This document shows, piece after piece, positions 1-5,874 of a DNA stretch of 6,906 nt. The translations under genes and the position numbers were made by a program. The first letter of the stretch is position 1. Each line of letters begins with the position of its first letter. The notes beneath the pieces are model-generated. The model made no database searches, was not told the origin of the DNA, and was given only the letters and a program-made list of their open reading frames with translations. The DNA is from Candidatus Caenarcanales bacterium (GTDB lineage Bacteria > Cyanobacteriota > Vampirovibrionia > LMEP-6097): NCBI GenBank assembly GCA_021299565.1, contig JAJTHA010000133.1, positions 1 through 6,906 of the forward strand, read 5' to 3'.

Positions 1-798
1 AGCTTTGATTTTTTGAATTTGTTCAGTATAAAAACTTCTCAAAGAAAAAGTAACTTCCTGCAAAGAATCAACCAGATCCTGAGTATTTTTATCAATACTA
101 GGTCTTACGAAATCATCAAAAAAAGTCTCGAGCTGATCTAGCATAGATTTGAAAAGACCAAATATTATAGCTCGTTGAACAATTTCTTGATGCTCTTGAG
201 TAGAATCTGCTTTCTCGACCAATTTATCAACTCCTTGTAATAAAGCTTTTTCGCTTAGGTTTTTAAAAGTCATTGCTGATAAATATGTTTGGGCAAACTT
301 AAGCTTCATTGCAAGATCCTGAGGCAACCTTGTACCTTTGTTCGTAGATTCTTGGAACAGAGTAGACGTCGACTGCATAAACTTCTCAATTGGTTCTTGA
401 AAAAAATCTATAGAGTCTCTGCTGCTTACCTTGTCTTCAGACTCAGCTTTATCTTTTGGTGAAATCAATTTCGCTAATAATTTGAATTCTTCACGTGGCT
501 CTTGAGGACTAATTGTTTGAGCATCATGATCCCAATCATCAACATTACTTTCAATTAATTTATCAAAAAGCTCAAAAGTGTCTTTTAATATAAATAAAAA
601 TCTTTTGTATATATCTTCTTGACTATCTTCTTCTACAAGCTTTTGGCTTATGTCGGAGACCTGCTTTCTTCTGAAATTCGCACTATCATCCCAAAATTCC
701 CAAAAGTCTCTTGATAAATGATTTTCATTTAATGATGCTTGATCTCGATCTTGATTAATAGCAGCTTTTAAACCAGGAAATAATGGATCAATTGACAT
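1..798 (-). CDS. Helix-rich protein of unknown function (C-terminus beyond window edge)
   Basis: An uninterrupted leftward reading frame of 266 codons runs from ATG at 798 to the window edge with no stop, so the protein is incomplete at its C-terminus. It begins MSIDPLFPGL and is rich in Glu, Asp, Lys, Gln and Leu with regular hydrophobic spacing, which suggests a mostly alpha-helical soluble protein. There is a charged stretch near residues 95-125 (QEPREEF, SPKDKAESED) that looks like a linker. I see no signal peptide, membrane segment or known motif and do not recognise a family. The ATG lies 6 nt after the TAA of the 805-1350 gene, so the two are very probably one transcript, possibly translationally coupled. 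No strong ribosome binding site precedes it. That it is a real gene rests on frame length, spacing and protein-like composition. Confidence 0.8.
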   Translation of the reverse strand, partial: MSIDPLFPGLKAAINQDRDQASLNENHLSRDFWEFWDDSANFRRKQVSDISQKLVEEDSQEDIYKRFLFILKDTFELFDKLIESNVDDWDHDAQTISPQEPREEFKLLAKLISPKDKAESEDKVSSRDSIDFFQEPIEKFMQSTSTLFQESTNKGTRLPQDLAMKLKFAQTYLSAMTFKNLSEKALLQGVDKLVEKADSTQEHQEIVQRAIIFGLFKSMLDQLETFFDDFVRPSIDKNTQDLVDSLQEVTFSLRSFYTEQIQKIKA

Positions 799-804
799 AG
801 AATC

Positions 805-1350
805 TTATACGCTCAAGCTAGAATGTAGCCTTGTAATGAGCTCTGAACGAGCATCGTTGTCATTAACAGCAAAGGTAGTTGCCTTTTCAGCTCTTTTAAC
901 AAATGCTTCGTAACGATCAACTAGTCCTTGGCTGCGTAGAGGTTTTTGGGGCTCAGATTTTGAATATCTAATATCTCCTACAAACTGAGCTTCTTCGTTT
1001 AAAGCAAAACTTAGATGTCTTAGCTCATCTGAAACACTTATAGAAATTTGCTTGCTGCCTTTATCATTTGAAATAGATACCTGATAATTACCATTTTTGT
1101 ATTTTGCTTGACCATATTGTGCGCTATCACTAATAAGCTCTTGTAAAGATGGAGCCAGGTGTTTAAGTGCTTTTACAACATGATCAAATTGGTTTGTCAT
1201 TGACTCATTGCTTGGTCTATTTTCAACGGCTCTTAAAGCATCCGACAATGGATTTAATAACTCATTAGGCAAATCTTTACCAAAATTCACAGGGGAACTT
1301 GAACCTTGAAACCAAGTTCTATCTCTAAAATTTCCAATATCTAAAGCCAT
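805..1350 (-). CDS. Hypothetical protein, 181 aa, first gene of a leftward pair
   Basis: A complete leftward frame from ATG at 1350 to TAA at 805. The protein starts MALDIGNFRDRTWFQG. A probably helical region around residues 30-75 (NPLSDALRAV, HVVKALKHL) is followed by a polar, strand-like segment around residues 83-108 (KYKNGNYQVSISN, KQISISVSDE) and a helical C-terminus (DRYEAFVKRAEKAT). There is no signal peptide, membrane helix or cysteine, and I recognise no family. The ATG is the only sensible start: a promoter with -35, 17-nt spacer and extended -10 ends just 6 nt before it, which implies a leaderless or nearly leaderless mRNA. The next gene (1-798) follows after 6 nt, so the two probably act together. 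It begins 40 nt after the cinA stop but likely has its own transcription start. Confidence 0.82.
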   Translation of the reverse strand: MALDIGNFRDRTWFQGSSSPVNFGKDLPNELLNPLSDALRAVENRPSNESMTNQFDHVVKALKHLAPSLQELISDSAQYGQAKYKNGNYQVSISNDKGSKQISISVSDELRHLSFALNEEAQFVGDIRYSKSEPQKPLRSQGLVDRYEAFVKRAEKATTFAVNDNDARSELITRLHSSLSV

Positions 1351-1356
1351 GAGATC

Positions 1357-1385
1357 AATATAACACTTTTAAGGCGTATTTACAA
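1357..1385 (-). promoter_or_regulatory. Sigma70-type promoter with extended -10 for the 1350 gene
   Basis: On the minus strand, TTGTAA (1380-1385, 4/6 match to TTGACA) is followed by exactly 17 nt and then TATATT (1357-1362, 5/6 match to TATAAT), preceded by TG plus one base (extended -10). Only six bases (GATCTC) lie between the -10 hexamer and the ATG at 1350. Transcription would start at or within a base or two of the A of the ATG, giving a leaderless mRNA. This is the best-formed promoter in the window. No experimental start site is available. Confidence 0.65.
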
Positions 1386-1390
1386 TAGGG

Positions 1391-2308
1391 CTAAATACCT
1401 AATTTCAACAGATTTATCAATATCCACAAAACCTTTTTAACCGCAAGCTCCCTAACCTGCTCTCTATCAAGAGGTCTATGCGCCCAATCAAGTTTTTGCA
1501 CTGTACAAAAATATCCTTCTTCATGTTTTTGAATACCAGAATTATGAGTCTTGATCTCAAGACCTTGTTTACCTACAATCACTATCCCCACAAAAATAGT
1601 TCCAATTGGTTTTTCTTCACTAGCTCCATCAGGACCAGCAATTCCTGTGATAGAGACATTTATATCAGCATCGGAGATTTTACTTAAACCCACTACCATT
1701 TCTCTAGCACAAGTGTCAGACACTGCTCCTTCACTCATTAATGTTTCAGCAGAAACTCCCAAAAACTTTTGCTTAGATTCGTTTGAGTATGTAACAAGAT
1801 TTACTTTGGTGTACGCTGAAGCGCCGGCTAAATCAGTCATGATTTTGCTTGCTAGCCCGCCAGTGCAAGATTCAGCAAAAGCAATGTTTAATTGCTTTTC
1901 AACAAGAATTTTTGCCAAAACTTTAGCTAAAGTATCATCGTCATAACCATAAATATAATTTGCAAGAATTTTTTCGATTGGTTTTTTGAATTCATCAATT
2001 AAGTTTTTTGCCTCCGCTGATGTTTTGGCTTTGGCTGTGATTCTCAAATAAACATCTCCCAAATCAGCGTAAGGAGCTAGTGAGGGATTGGATTCTAAAA
2101 AAGGATTAGCTAAAGAGTTTTGTTCATAATGATCTAAAATCATTTGTGCCATCTTGGATTCAGTTATATTAGTCATTTTGATTTTGTGAGAAACAATCGC
2201 GGCTTGCTCTTCTGTTAGATCCGGCAAAATCAAATTTAGCATCGCCTGCATTTCACAAGGAACCCCTGGAAAAGTCACGTAAGTTGTTTGGTTTTTGGTA
2301 ATAAACAT
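1391..2308 (-). CDS. cinA: CinA C-terminal part with PncC (NMN deamidase) domain, separated from its N-terminus by a frameshift
   Basis: This frame encodes the middle and the C-terminal PncC-type domain of CinA, which hydrolyses nicotinamide mononucleotide to nicotinate mononucleotide and ammonia in pyridine nucleotide recycling. Counting from ATG at 2308, GVPCEM (15-20) is the usual end of the MoaB-like region. AESCTGG (145-151) holds the family's catalytic serine, and LVTYSN, EGAVS (193-197), TGIAGPDG (221-228) and KPIGT follow in the expected order. The ATG at 2308 is probably not the true start: the same frame is open back to 2413 and encodes further CinA sequence (GREIPQ, KQARIIDGAKAIKNPIGTA) with no ATG, GTG or TTG. 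It joins the upstream 2394-2711 frame if one base is removed from the A9 run at 2405-2413, giving about 439 residues, normal for CinA. The PncC domain itself looks intact, so it could work if expressed. TAG stop at 1391. Confidence 0.9.
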   Translation of the reverse strand: MFITKNQTTYVTFPGVPCEMQAMLNLILPDLTEEQAAIVSHKIKMTNITESKMAQMILDHYEQNSLANPFLESNPSLAPYADLGDVYLRITAKAKTSAEAKNLIDEFKKPIEKILANYIYGYDDDTLAKVLAKILVEKQLNIAFAESCTGGLASKIMTDLAGASAYTKVNLVTYSNESKQKFLGVSAETLMSEGAVSDTCAREMVVGLSKISDADINVSITGIAGPDGASEEKPIGTIFVGIVIVGKQGLEIKTHNSGIQKHEEGYFCTVQKLDWAHRPLDREQVRELAVKKVLWILINLLKLGI

Positions 2309-2393
2309 TCCAATTGCAGTGCCAATCGGGTTTTTGATTGCTTTTGCTCCGTCAATAATTCTTGCTTGCTTATAGTTAATTTGTGGGATTTCT

Positions 2394-2711
2394 CTACCTT
2401 TGAATTTTTTTTTCTAGAATTTCTCTTTCTACAGGATCTTCACTTATCGAATAATTCAAAAACTTAGCTAGTGTGTCATGAGTTATATCATCATCAGTAG
2501 GACCAAGACCACCAGTGATAATCACCAGTTCAGATCTTTTGGAGGCAATTTCTAGGCATTCGATAATTCGTTTTTCGTTATCACCAACGCAACTATGATA
2601 ATGAACGCTAATACCGACACTACTTAAAATCTCCGAAATATAACTTGCGTTGGTATTAAGCGTATGACCGATAATCAACTCGGTTCCTATGGCTAAAACT
2701 TCTGCTTTCAT
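2394..2711 (-). CDS. cinA: CinA N-terminal part (MoaB-like competence/damage domain), truncated by frameshift
   Basis: The start of CinA, with the MoaB/MogA-like molybdopterin-binding fold (COG1058 type). In some CinA proteins this domain has ADP-ribose pyrophosphatase activity. The family landmarks are GTELIIG (residues 9-15), NTNASYI (19-25) and TGGLGPTDDDIT (66-77). The frame ends at TAG (2394) five codons after GAA AAA AAA, well inside the domain, so the 105-residue product would be incomplete. In the alternative frame the sequence continues KFKGREIPQ and joins the 1391-2308 frame. The break is therefore an apparent +1 base in an A9 tract (A8 would be in frame). The ATG at 2711 lies 7 nt after the CCA end of the tRNA-Ser gene and has no Shine-Dalgarno sequence, so it is probably read from the tRNA transcript or as a processed, near-leaderless mRNA. 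A pseudogene, a slippage-rescued gene or a sequencing error are all possible. Confidence 0.88.
   Translation of the reverse strand: MKAEVLAIGTELIIGHTLNTNASYISEILSSVGISVHYHSCVGDNEKRIIECLEIASKRSELVIITGGLGPTDDDITHDTLAKFLNYSISEDPVEREILEKKIQR
2405..2413 (-). other. A9 homopolymer: cinA frameshift / possible slippage site
   Basis: On the coding strand the sequence is CTA GAA AAA AAA ATT CAA AGG TAG, with nine consecutive A. Removing one A gives CTA GAA AAA AAA TTC AAA GGT AGA, which continues CinA homology without a stop. Upstream of the tract the downstream frame meets TAG directly (2414-2416), so the change of frame must fall within the nine A or the few codons between them and the TAG at 2394. 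Long A runs are known sites of RNA polymerase slippage in AT-rich bacteria and also of sequencing indels. Confidence 0.85.
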
Positions 2712-2716
2712 AATTT

Positions 2717-2813
<97 letters not shown>

Positions 2814-2826
2814 AAATACCTCTTTT

Positions 2827-2832
2827 ATTCTA
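2827..2832 (-). promoter_or_regulatory. Putative -10 element for tRNA-Ser
   Basis: Minus-strand TAGAAT (5/6 match to TATAAT) lies 13 nt before the mature 5' end of the tRNA, the right place for a start site that leaves a leader of about six bases. No good -35 is seen at 16-18 nt; the nearest candidate, TTGCAT, is 20 nt upstream. If real, it separates tRNA-Ser (and possibly cinA) from argJ transcription. Confidence 0.4.
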
Positions 2833-2863
2833 ACCTAGTTAGTATCCACCATATGCAAAATAG

Positions 2864-2899
2864 CTAAAATAAAGCCTAAACTTTTAATAAAATCCTAGG
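2864..2899 (-). terminator. Weak candidate terminator at the end of argJ
   Basis: The argJ stop codon lies in a possible interrupted hairpin: CCTA, 3-nt bulge, TTTT, loop ATT, AAAA, 3-nt bulge, TAGG (2875-2899 on the minus strand), followed by CTTTATTTT. The stem is short and AT-rich, so this is only a candidate. It fits a transcription unit boundary before the tRNA. Confidence 0.22.
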
Positions 2900-4388
2900 T
2901 AAAATACTCCGCATTGATCTTTACATAATCATAAGACAAATCATTACCCCAAGCTTGATAGTAATTAGCACCTGAGCCAATAGATAAATCAATGACAAGT
3001 CTATTTGTTTTTTGAATTTCTCTGAACATGATTTCTCTATTAAATTCAATGTTCTGCCCGTTTTGATACAAAACTTCTCCAAGAATTTTCAAACTAACAT
3101 TATTTAAATCCAAATCTTGCTTCAAATCACTATAAGCATTTCCAACTGCAGCAATTATTCTGCCCCAATTTGGATCATTACCAAAAACAGCTGTCTTCAC
3201 TAAAGGTGAATTCAAAATTCTCATCGCAAGATGTCTTGAGTCTTGTTGATTTAGATCAGTATATAAATTCAATTCAATAACTTTAGTAAGACCTTCTCCA
3301 TCAGCAATAATCTGCTGCGCAAGACCATGGCAAACCTTTTCAAGATGCTCTTTAAACTGATGCAAAGAAATTTCTTCGCCAGTTTCATTAGTAGTAAGCA
3401 AAACCATATCATTAGTGCTGGTATCACTATCTACTGAAATTGCATTGAAACTTTTATCACAAGCATCTTTCAAAATTTGCTTGAGATTAACAAAATCATC
3501 CCCTCGTAATTTATAATCGCTAATGATAAAAGCAAGCATAGTTGCCATATTGGGAGCTATCATGCCAGAACCTTTGCAAAACCCAATCATTGAACCAGAT
3601 TGAAAAATTTTGGGTCTGGTATCTGTAGTCATGATCGCGGTAGCAAAATCTAAAATACTAGATTCAGGAATATTTGTAAGAGCTTTATTGATTTTACTAA
3701 TATCTAATTGCACTCCGATTTTACCAGTGCTAGCTATTAAAGAGGCGTTTATATCTATATTAAATTTCTCTGCTAAAGCTATTCTAAATTCTAGATCCGC
3801 TTGCTTGCCGGCATGCCCGGTTGCAGCATTTGCTATACCAGCGTTACAAGCAATGACTTGAATTGGTTGTTTTGTGATGAGGCGAGCTTCATTATGATCA
3901 ACACAAATTGCTCTTGCTTTATTGGTTGTAAATACTCCAGCTGCCTTGCAAGGTTCACTAGAATATATAACCCCAAAATCCAGTCCTCCACTAGTTTTCA
4001 AGCCAGCTTTTGTAGAAAAGATTTTGTATGCTTTGGGTAATTTGGGAACAAAAGCCATCGCCTCTACTTGTCTTCCATTTGCCGCAGCAAACAAGACATC
4101 TTCTGTAAAATCATAGGCATAAGCTTTAATGCCATTAGCCAATAAAACTTTTTTCTCTTCTTCAGTTGGTATGACGCCAGGCTTCAAAGCTGCGATTATA
4201 ATGGCTTCTGAATTGTGTTTGTCTAAATATAAATCCGTGATTGGAATAAAGCCTATATGTTTAGGGCTATGACCAGATAAATTTACATGATCAGCAATTT
4301 TGTATTCTTGACCAGCCACTAGACTAGAGTCTAGAGGGAATACTGGAAAAGAAATTTTTAGGGTTTCACTGGTTTTTACTGCATTCAT
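2895..4388 (-). CDS. argJ: ArgJ: bifunctional glutamate N-acetyltransferase / ornithine acetyltransferase, with N-terminal extension
   Basis: ArgJ transfers the acetyl group of N-acetylornithine to glutamate (cyclic arginine synthesis); many members also make N-acetylglutamate from acetyl-CoA. From ATG at 4388 the protein has 497 residues. The ArgJ core begins near residue 118 (PKAYKIFSTKAGLK). AAGVFTTN (149-156), ASTGKIG (219-225, oxyanion-hole Thr-Gly), TTDTRPK (254-260), KGSGMIAPNMATML (272-285, Thr283 being the autocleavage nucleophile), SVDSDTSTND, DPNWGRI and the C-terminal AWGNDL...YDYVKINAEYF all match. The family usually has about 390-410 residues, so roughly 115 N-terminal residues are extra. 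They contain DHVNLSGHSP (33-42), which briefly resembles a purine nucleoside phosphorylase motif. Met111 (ATG at 4058) would give a normal-sized protein, but the extension is open, protein-like, and its ATG overlaps the DUF309 gene end by 23 nt, as in coupled genes. A TTG six codons earlier (4406) is less likely. Confidence 0.96.
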   Translation of the reverse strand: MNAVKTSETLKISFPVFPLDSSLVAGQEYKIADHVNLSGHSPKHIGFIPITDLYLDKHNSEAIIIAALKPGVIPTEEEKKVLLANGIKAYAYDFTEDVLFAAANGRQVEAMAFVPKLPKAYKIFSTKAGLKTSGGLDFGVIYSSEPCKAAGVFTTNKARAICVDHNEARLITKQPIQVIACNAGIANAATGHAGKQADLEFRIALAEKFNIDINASLIASTGKIGVQLDISKINKALTNIPESSILDFATAIMTTDTRPKIFQSGSMIGFCKGSGMIAPNMATMLAFIISDYKLRGDDFVNLKQILKDACDKSFNAISVDSDTSTNDMVLLTTNETGEEISLHQFKEHLEKVCHGLAQQIIADGEGLTKVIELNLYTDLNQQDSRHLAMRILNSPLVKTAVFGNDPNWGRIIAAVGNAYSDLKQDLDLNNVSLKILGEVLYQNGQNIEFNREIMFREIQKTNRLVIDLSIGSGANYYQAWGNDLSYDYVKINAEYFT

Positions 4389-4665
4389 TACAAATAAATT
4401 GTACAAGAGATTTGATATCTATCTCTTTATGCTTGCCATAAATTCCTTCAAGATTTTTGATAGCCCTATCTATAACCTTTTGAGCACCTACGTAACGTTT
4501 TTGCTCTAATAAGTGTCTTGCCACTGCGATTTGAATCAAAGCTTGTAAATATTTTTTTTCTTCTGGGTCTTGTTCTTGATTCCAGTGCTGTTCAAGAAAC
4601 TCATGAGCGTCATAAAAATTACCTGAATCAAATAATTCGAAAAATTCTTTTTTGTTTTTATCCAT
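4366..4665 (-). CDS. DUF309 family protein, 99 aa
   Basis: A small helical protein of the DUF309 family. The signature is FDSGNFYDAHEFLEQHW near residues 12-28, where the family has F-x-x-G-x-Y/F-x-x-H-E-x-x-E-x-x-W, followed by LQALIQIAVARH and the second helical pair with GAQKVIDRA. The length of about 100 residues is normal. The conserved His and Glu residues suggest a ligand or metal site, but I know of no established biochemical role. The start is taken as ATG at 4665; a TTG directly before it is the less likely alternative. The gene begins 23 nt after the redoxin-like gene and its TGA lies inside the start of argJ (23-nt overlap), so it is part of the leftward operon. It also contains an in-frame A8 run (GAA AAA AAA TAT, Glu-Lys-Lys-Tyr), a useful comparison for the A9 run in cinA. 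Confidence 0.92.
   Translation of the reverse strand: MDKNKKEFFELFDSGNFYDAHEFLEQHWNQEQDPEEKKYLQALIQIAVARHLLEQKRYVGAQKVIDRAIKNLEGIYGKHKEIDIKSLVQFICNECSKNQ
4405..4427 (-). repeat. 7-bp inverted repeat (possible RNA hairpin) before the argJ start
   Basis: On the minus strand AAGAGAT (4421-4427) and ATCTCTT (4405-4411) are perfect reverse complements around a 9-nt loop, ending 16 nt before the argJ ATG and lying within DUF309 coding sequence. In the mRNA it could form a hairpin near the initiation site. It does not match the ArgR ARG-box consensus. Chance occurrence in AT-rich DNA is possible. Confidence 0.35.
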
Positions 4666-4688
4666 CAAATAAAATCTCTACTGTCGAT

Positions 4689-5216
4689 TTATGCTCTCCA
4701 CTTAATCGAACAACCAGCTGAAGGTAAATTTTCAAAACTCACTGTATCTTGGTTCTGTAAATCATCTATAGCTTTTGCTAGATCTTCGAATCTAGCGTGA
4801 TAAACCAGTTTATAGTCTGTAGAGATTTTTTTATACACAAAAATATCAGGAGTACAAACAGCACCATAAGCCCTTGCTACGTCTTGACTTTCATCAAATA
4901 AATATGGAAAAGAAAATTGATGTTTCTCAGCAAAAATTTTCATATTCTGCGGACTATCTTCTTCTCTATAATCTGGGTCGTTAGCTGAAATAGCGATGAA
5001 TTGTGCTTTTGAACTATCTTTGCAGCTTCTCGCAAGTTTAGAAAATTCATCGATGATTTTTACAACATAGGGGCAATGATTGCAGATGAAAGCTATCACT
5101 GCTAGCTCTTTATTTAGATCCTTGCTTGATACTATTTTGCCGGTAATTGTGTCCAGCAGTTCAAAATCAACAAGCTTTTTACCGTAATCTAATTCAAGAG
5201 AGTTTAGAAGTACCAT
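4689..5216 (-). CDS. Redoxin (AhpC/TSA-like) thioredoxin-fold protein
   Basis: A 175-residue cytoplasmic protein of the thioredoxin fold, close to the 'thioredoxin family protein' group common in cyanobacteria and other bacteria. The active-site motif is ICNHCPYV, with a CxxC pair (Cys45, Cys48) at the start of the first long helix. AISANDPDYREEDSP (75-89), FPYLFDESQDVARAYGA (103-119) and CTPDIFVY (121-128, containing the cis-Pro123 loop) follow, and the C-terminus ends GCSIKWRA, close to the family's GC-x-IKW ending. The region between YHARFEDL and the ending is a little shorter than in typical members. No signal peptide is seen, so it is likely a cytosolic thiol-disulfide oxidoreductase or peroxiredoxin-like protein; the substrate is unknown. 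The ATG at 5216 lies 5 nt after the stop of the upstream gene, with no Shine-Dalgarno sequence, suggesting coupled translation in the operon. Confidence 0.92.
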   Translation of the reverse strand: MVLLNSLELDYGKKLVDFELLDTITGKIVSSKDLNKELAVIAFICNHCPYVVKIIDEFSKLARSCKDSSKAQFIAISANDPDYREEDSPQNMKIFAEKHQFSFPYLFDESQDVARAYGAVCTPDIFVYKKISTDYKLVYHARFEDLAKAIDDLQNQDTVSFENLPSAGCSIKWRA

Positions 5217-5221
5217 GGTGA

Positions 5222-5812
5222 TTAGATTTTAGCATCTACCAAAAAAAGCTTTTGAAGGAGATTTATTTTTTGGGGATGAAATTTTAATAAACTATTTTTG
5301 ATGGTCAAACAATTTTCTTGTAGATCCCTACTTGAAGCAAGTTTATAAAGTCTATTGGCTAAATCTACTAGTTTTTGAAGACACTTATCAATAAACTTGT
5401 TGATTATATCCGTAGGAAATTGCCTTGCGTTAACTTGCTGGTCACCCAAATCAAATTCTTTTCTAAAGCTCGTTAAATCAGTTTCTTCAAAACCAATACC
5501 CTCAGCTTTAAATCCAGGTCTATTTAATCTATTAATCACAGCTTCGACAACATGATTCTCTCTATTGGTTCTATGCTCATCTTCATTAAATAAAGAACAA
5601 AGCTGGTCTATATGTTTACAAATACCAGAAATATTAATGCTAAGAAACTGCAAATCAGGAGTAACCGTATTATCTTCGTGAGCATGAAGCTTTGAAAGTA
5701 AAATTGCATGGGATAAAATATCATCTGACTGATACTTATAACTAATATCAAAGTTATTAAGGCTAATCACTCCTTGCTGAAAATTAAAAGAAGAGGGGCT
5801 TTTTACAGACAT
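5222..5812 (-). CDS. Hypothetical protein, 196 aa, first gene of the argJ operon
   Basis: A complete leftward frame, ATG at 5812 to TAA at 5222; a TTG one codon earlier (5815) could also be read as a start. The protein begins MSVKSPSSFNFQQG and is mostly helix-forming, with segments such as DILSHAILLSKLHAH, ICKHIDQLCSLF and FIDKCLQKLVDLANRLYKLA. The middle is charged (NEDEHRTNRENHVVEAV). It has three scattered cysteines, no CxxC pair, no signal peptide and no membrane helix. I do not recognise the family. It leads a compact set (redoxin, DUF309, argJ) with 5-nt spacing to the redoxin gene, so co-transcription is likely, but the neighbours' functions differ too much to infer a role. It faces the rightward gene at 5875 across 62 nt holding a candidate extended -10 for each direction and an inverted repeat. 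Confidence 0.8.
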   Translation of the reverse strand: MSVKSPSSFNFQQGVISLNNFDISYKYQSDDILSHAILLSKLHAHEDNTVTPDLQFLSINISGICKHIDQLCSLFNEDEHRTNRENHVVEAVINRLNRPGFKAEGIGFEETDLTSFRKEFDLGDQQVNARQFPTDIINKFIDKCLQKLVDLANRLYKLASSRDLQENCLTIKNSLLKFHPQKINLLQKLFLVDAKI

Positions 5813-5828
5813 CAAACTGATGTTTGAT
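5811..5828. repeat. Perfect 7-bp inverted repeat overlapping the leftward start region (candidate operator)
   Basis: ATCAAAC (5811-5817), TGAT (5818-5821), GTTTGAT (5822-5828) is a perfect palindrome with a 4-nt centre. It covers the start codon of the 5812 gene, the predicted transcription start and the edge of the predicted -10. This position would suit a repressor site or a 5' mRNA hairpin blocking initiation. A repeat this short can arise by chance. Confidence 0.4.
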
Positions 5829-5835
5829 CATAGCA
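5827..5835 (-). promoter_or_regulatory. Extended -10 promoter for the leftward operon
   Basis: Minus strand TGC-TATGAT: an extended -10 (TG plus one base) with a 5/6 match to TATAAT. No good -35 is seen 16-18 nt upstream, which extended -10 promoters can tolerate. The hexamer ends 14 nt before the ATG at 5812, predicting a leader of only about 7-8 nt. Confidence 0.45.
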
Positions 5836-5856
5836 AAACGAACAATTCAGATAACA

Positions 5857-5865
5857 TGCTAATAT
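5857..5865 (+). promoter_or_regulatory. Extended -10 promoter for the rightward gene
   Basis: TGC-TAATAT has the extended -10 TG and a 4/6 match to TATAAT, with no recognisable -35. It ends 9 nt before the GTG at 5875, predicting a leader of about 2-3 nt. It lies back to back with the leftward extended -10 (5827-5835). Confidence 0.35.
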
Positions 5866-5874
5866 GTATTAATA

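Noticed and set aside
1478..1946. Rightward open frames opposite the cinA C-terminal part
   Set aside because: They lie antisense to the clear PncC domain and have low-complexity, unprotein-like composition; shadow frames.
1391..2711. Two independent genes (MoaB-like protein and stand-alone PncC)
   Set aside because: Stand-alone PncC proteins exist, but here CinA-specific linker sequence is open on both sides of the A9 tract and the second frame has no start codon there; a split cinA fits better.
3610..4116. Rightward open frames opposite argJ
   Set aside because: Antisense to strongly conserved ArgJ sequence; no start signals or recognisable motifs.
4395..4404. TACAAT as a -10 for argJ alone
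   Set aside because: Good hexamer 9 nt before the ATG, but no -35 and no proper extended -10; argJ overlaps the upstream gene, so operon expression explains it better.
4518..4721. Rightward open frame across the DUF309 gene
   Set aside because: Antisense shadow of DUF309 and the end of the redoxin gene.
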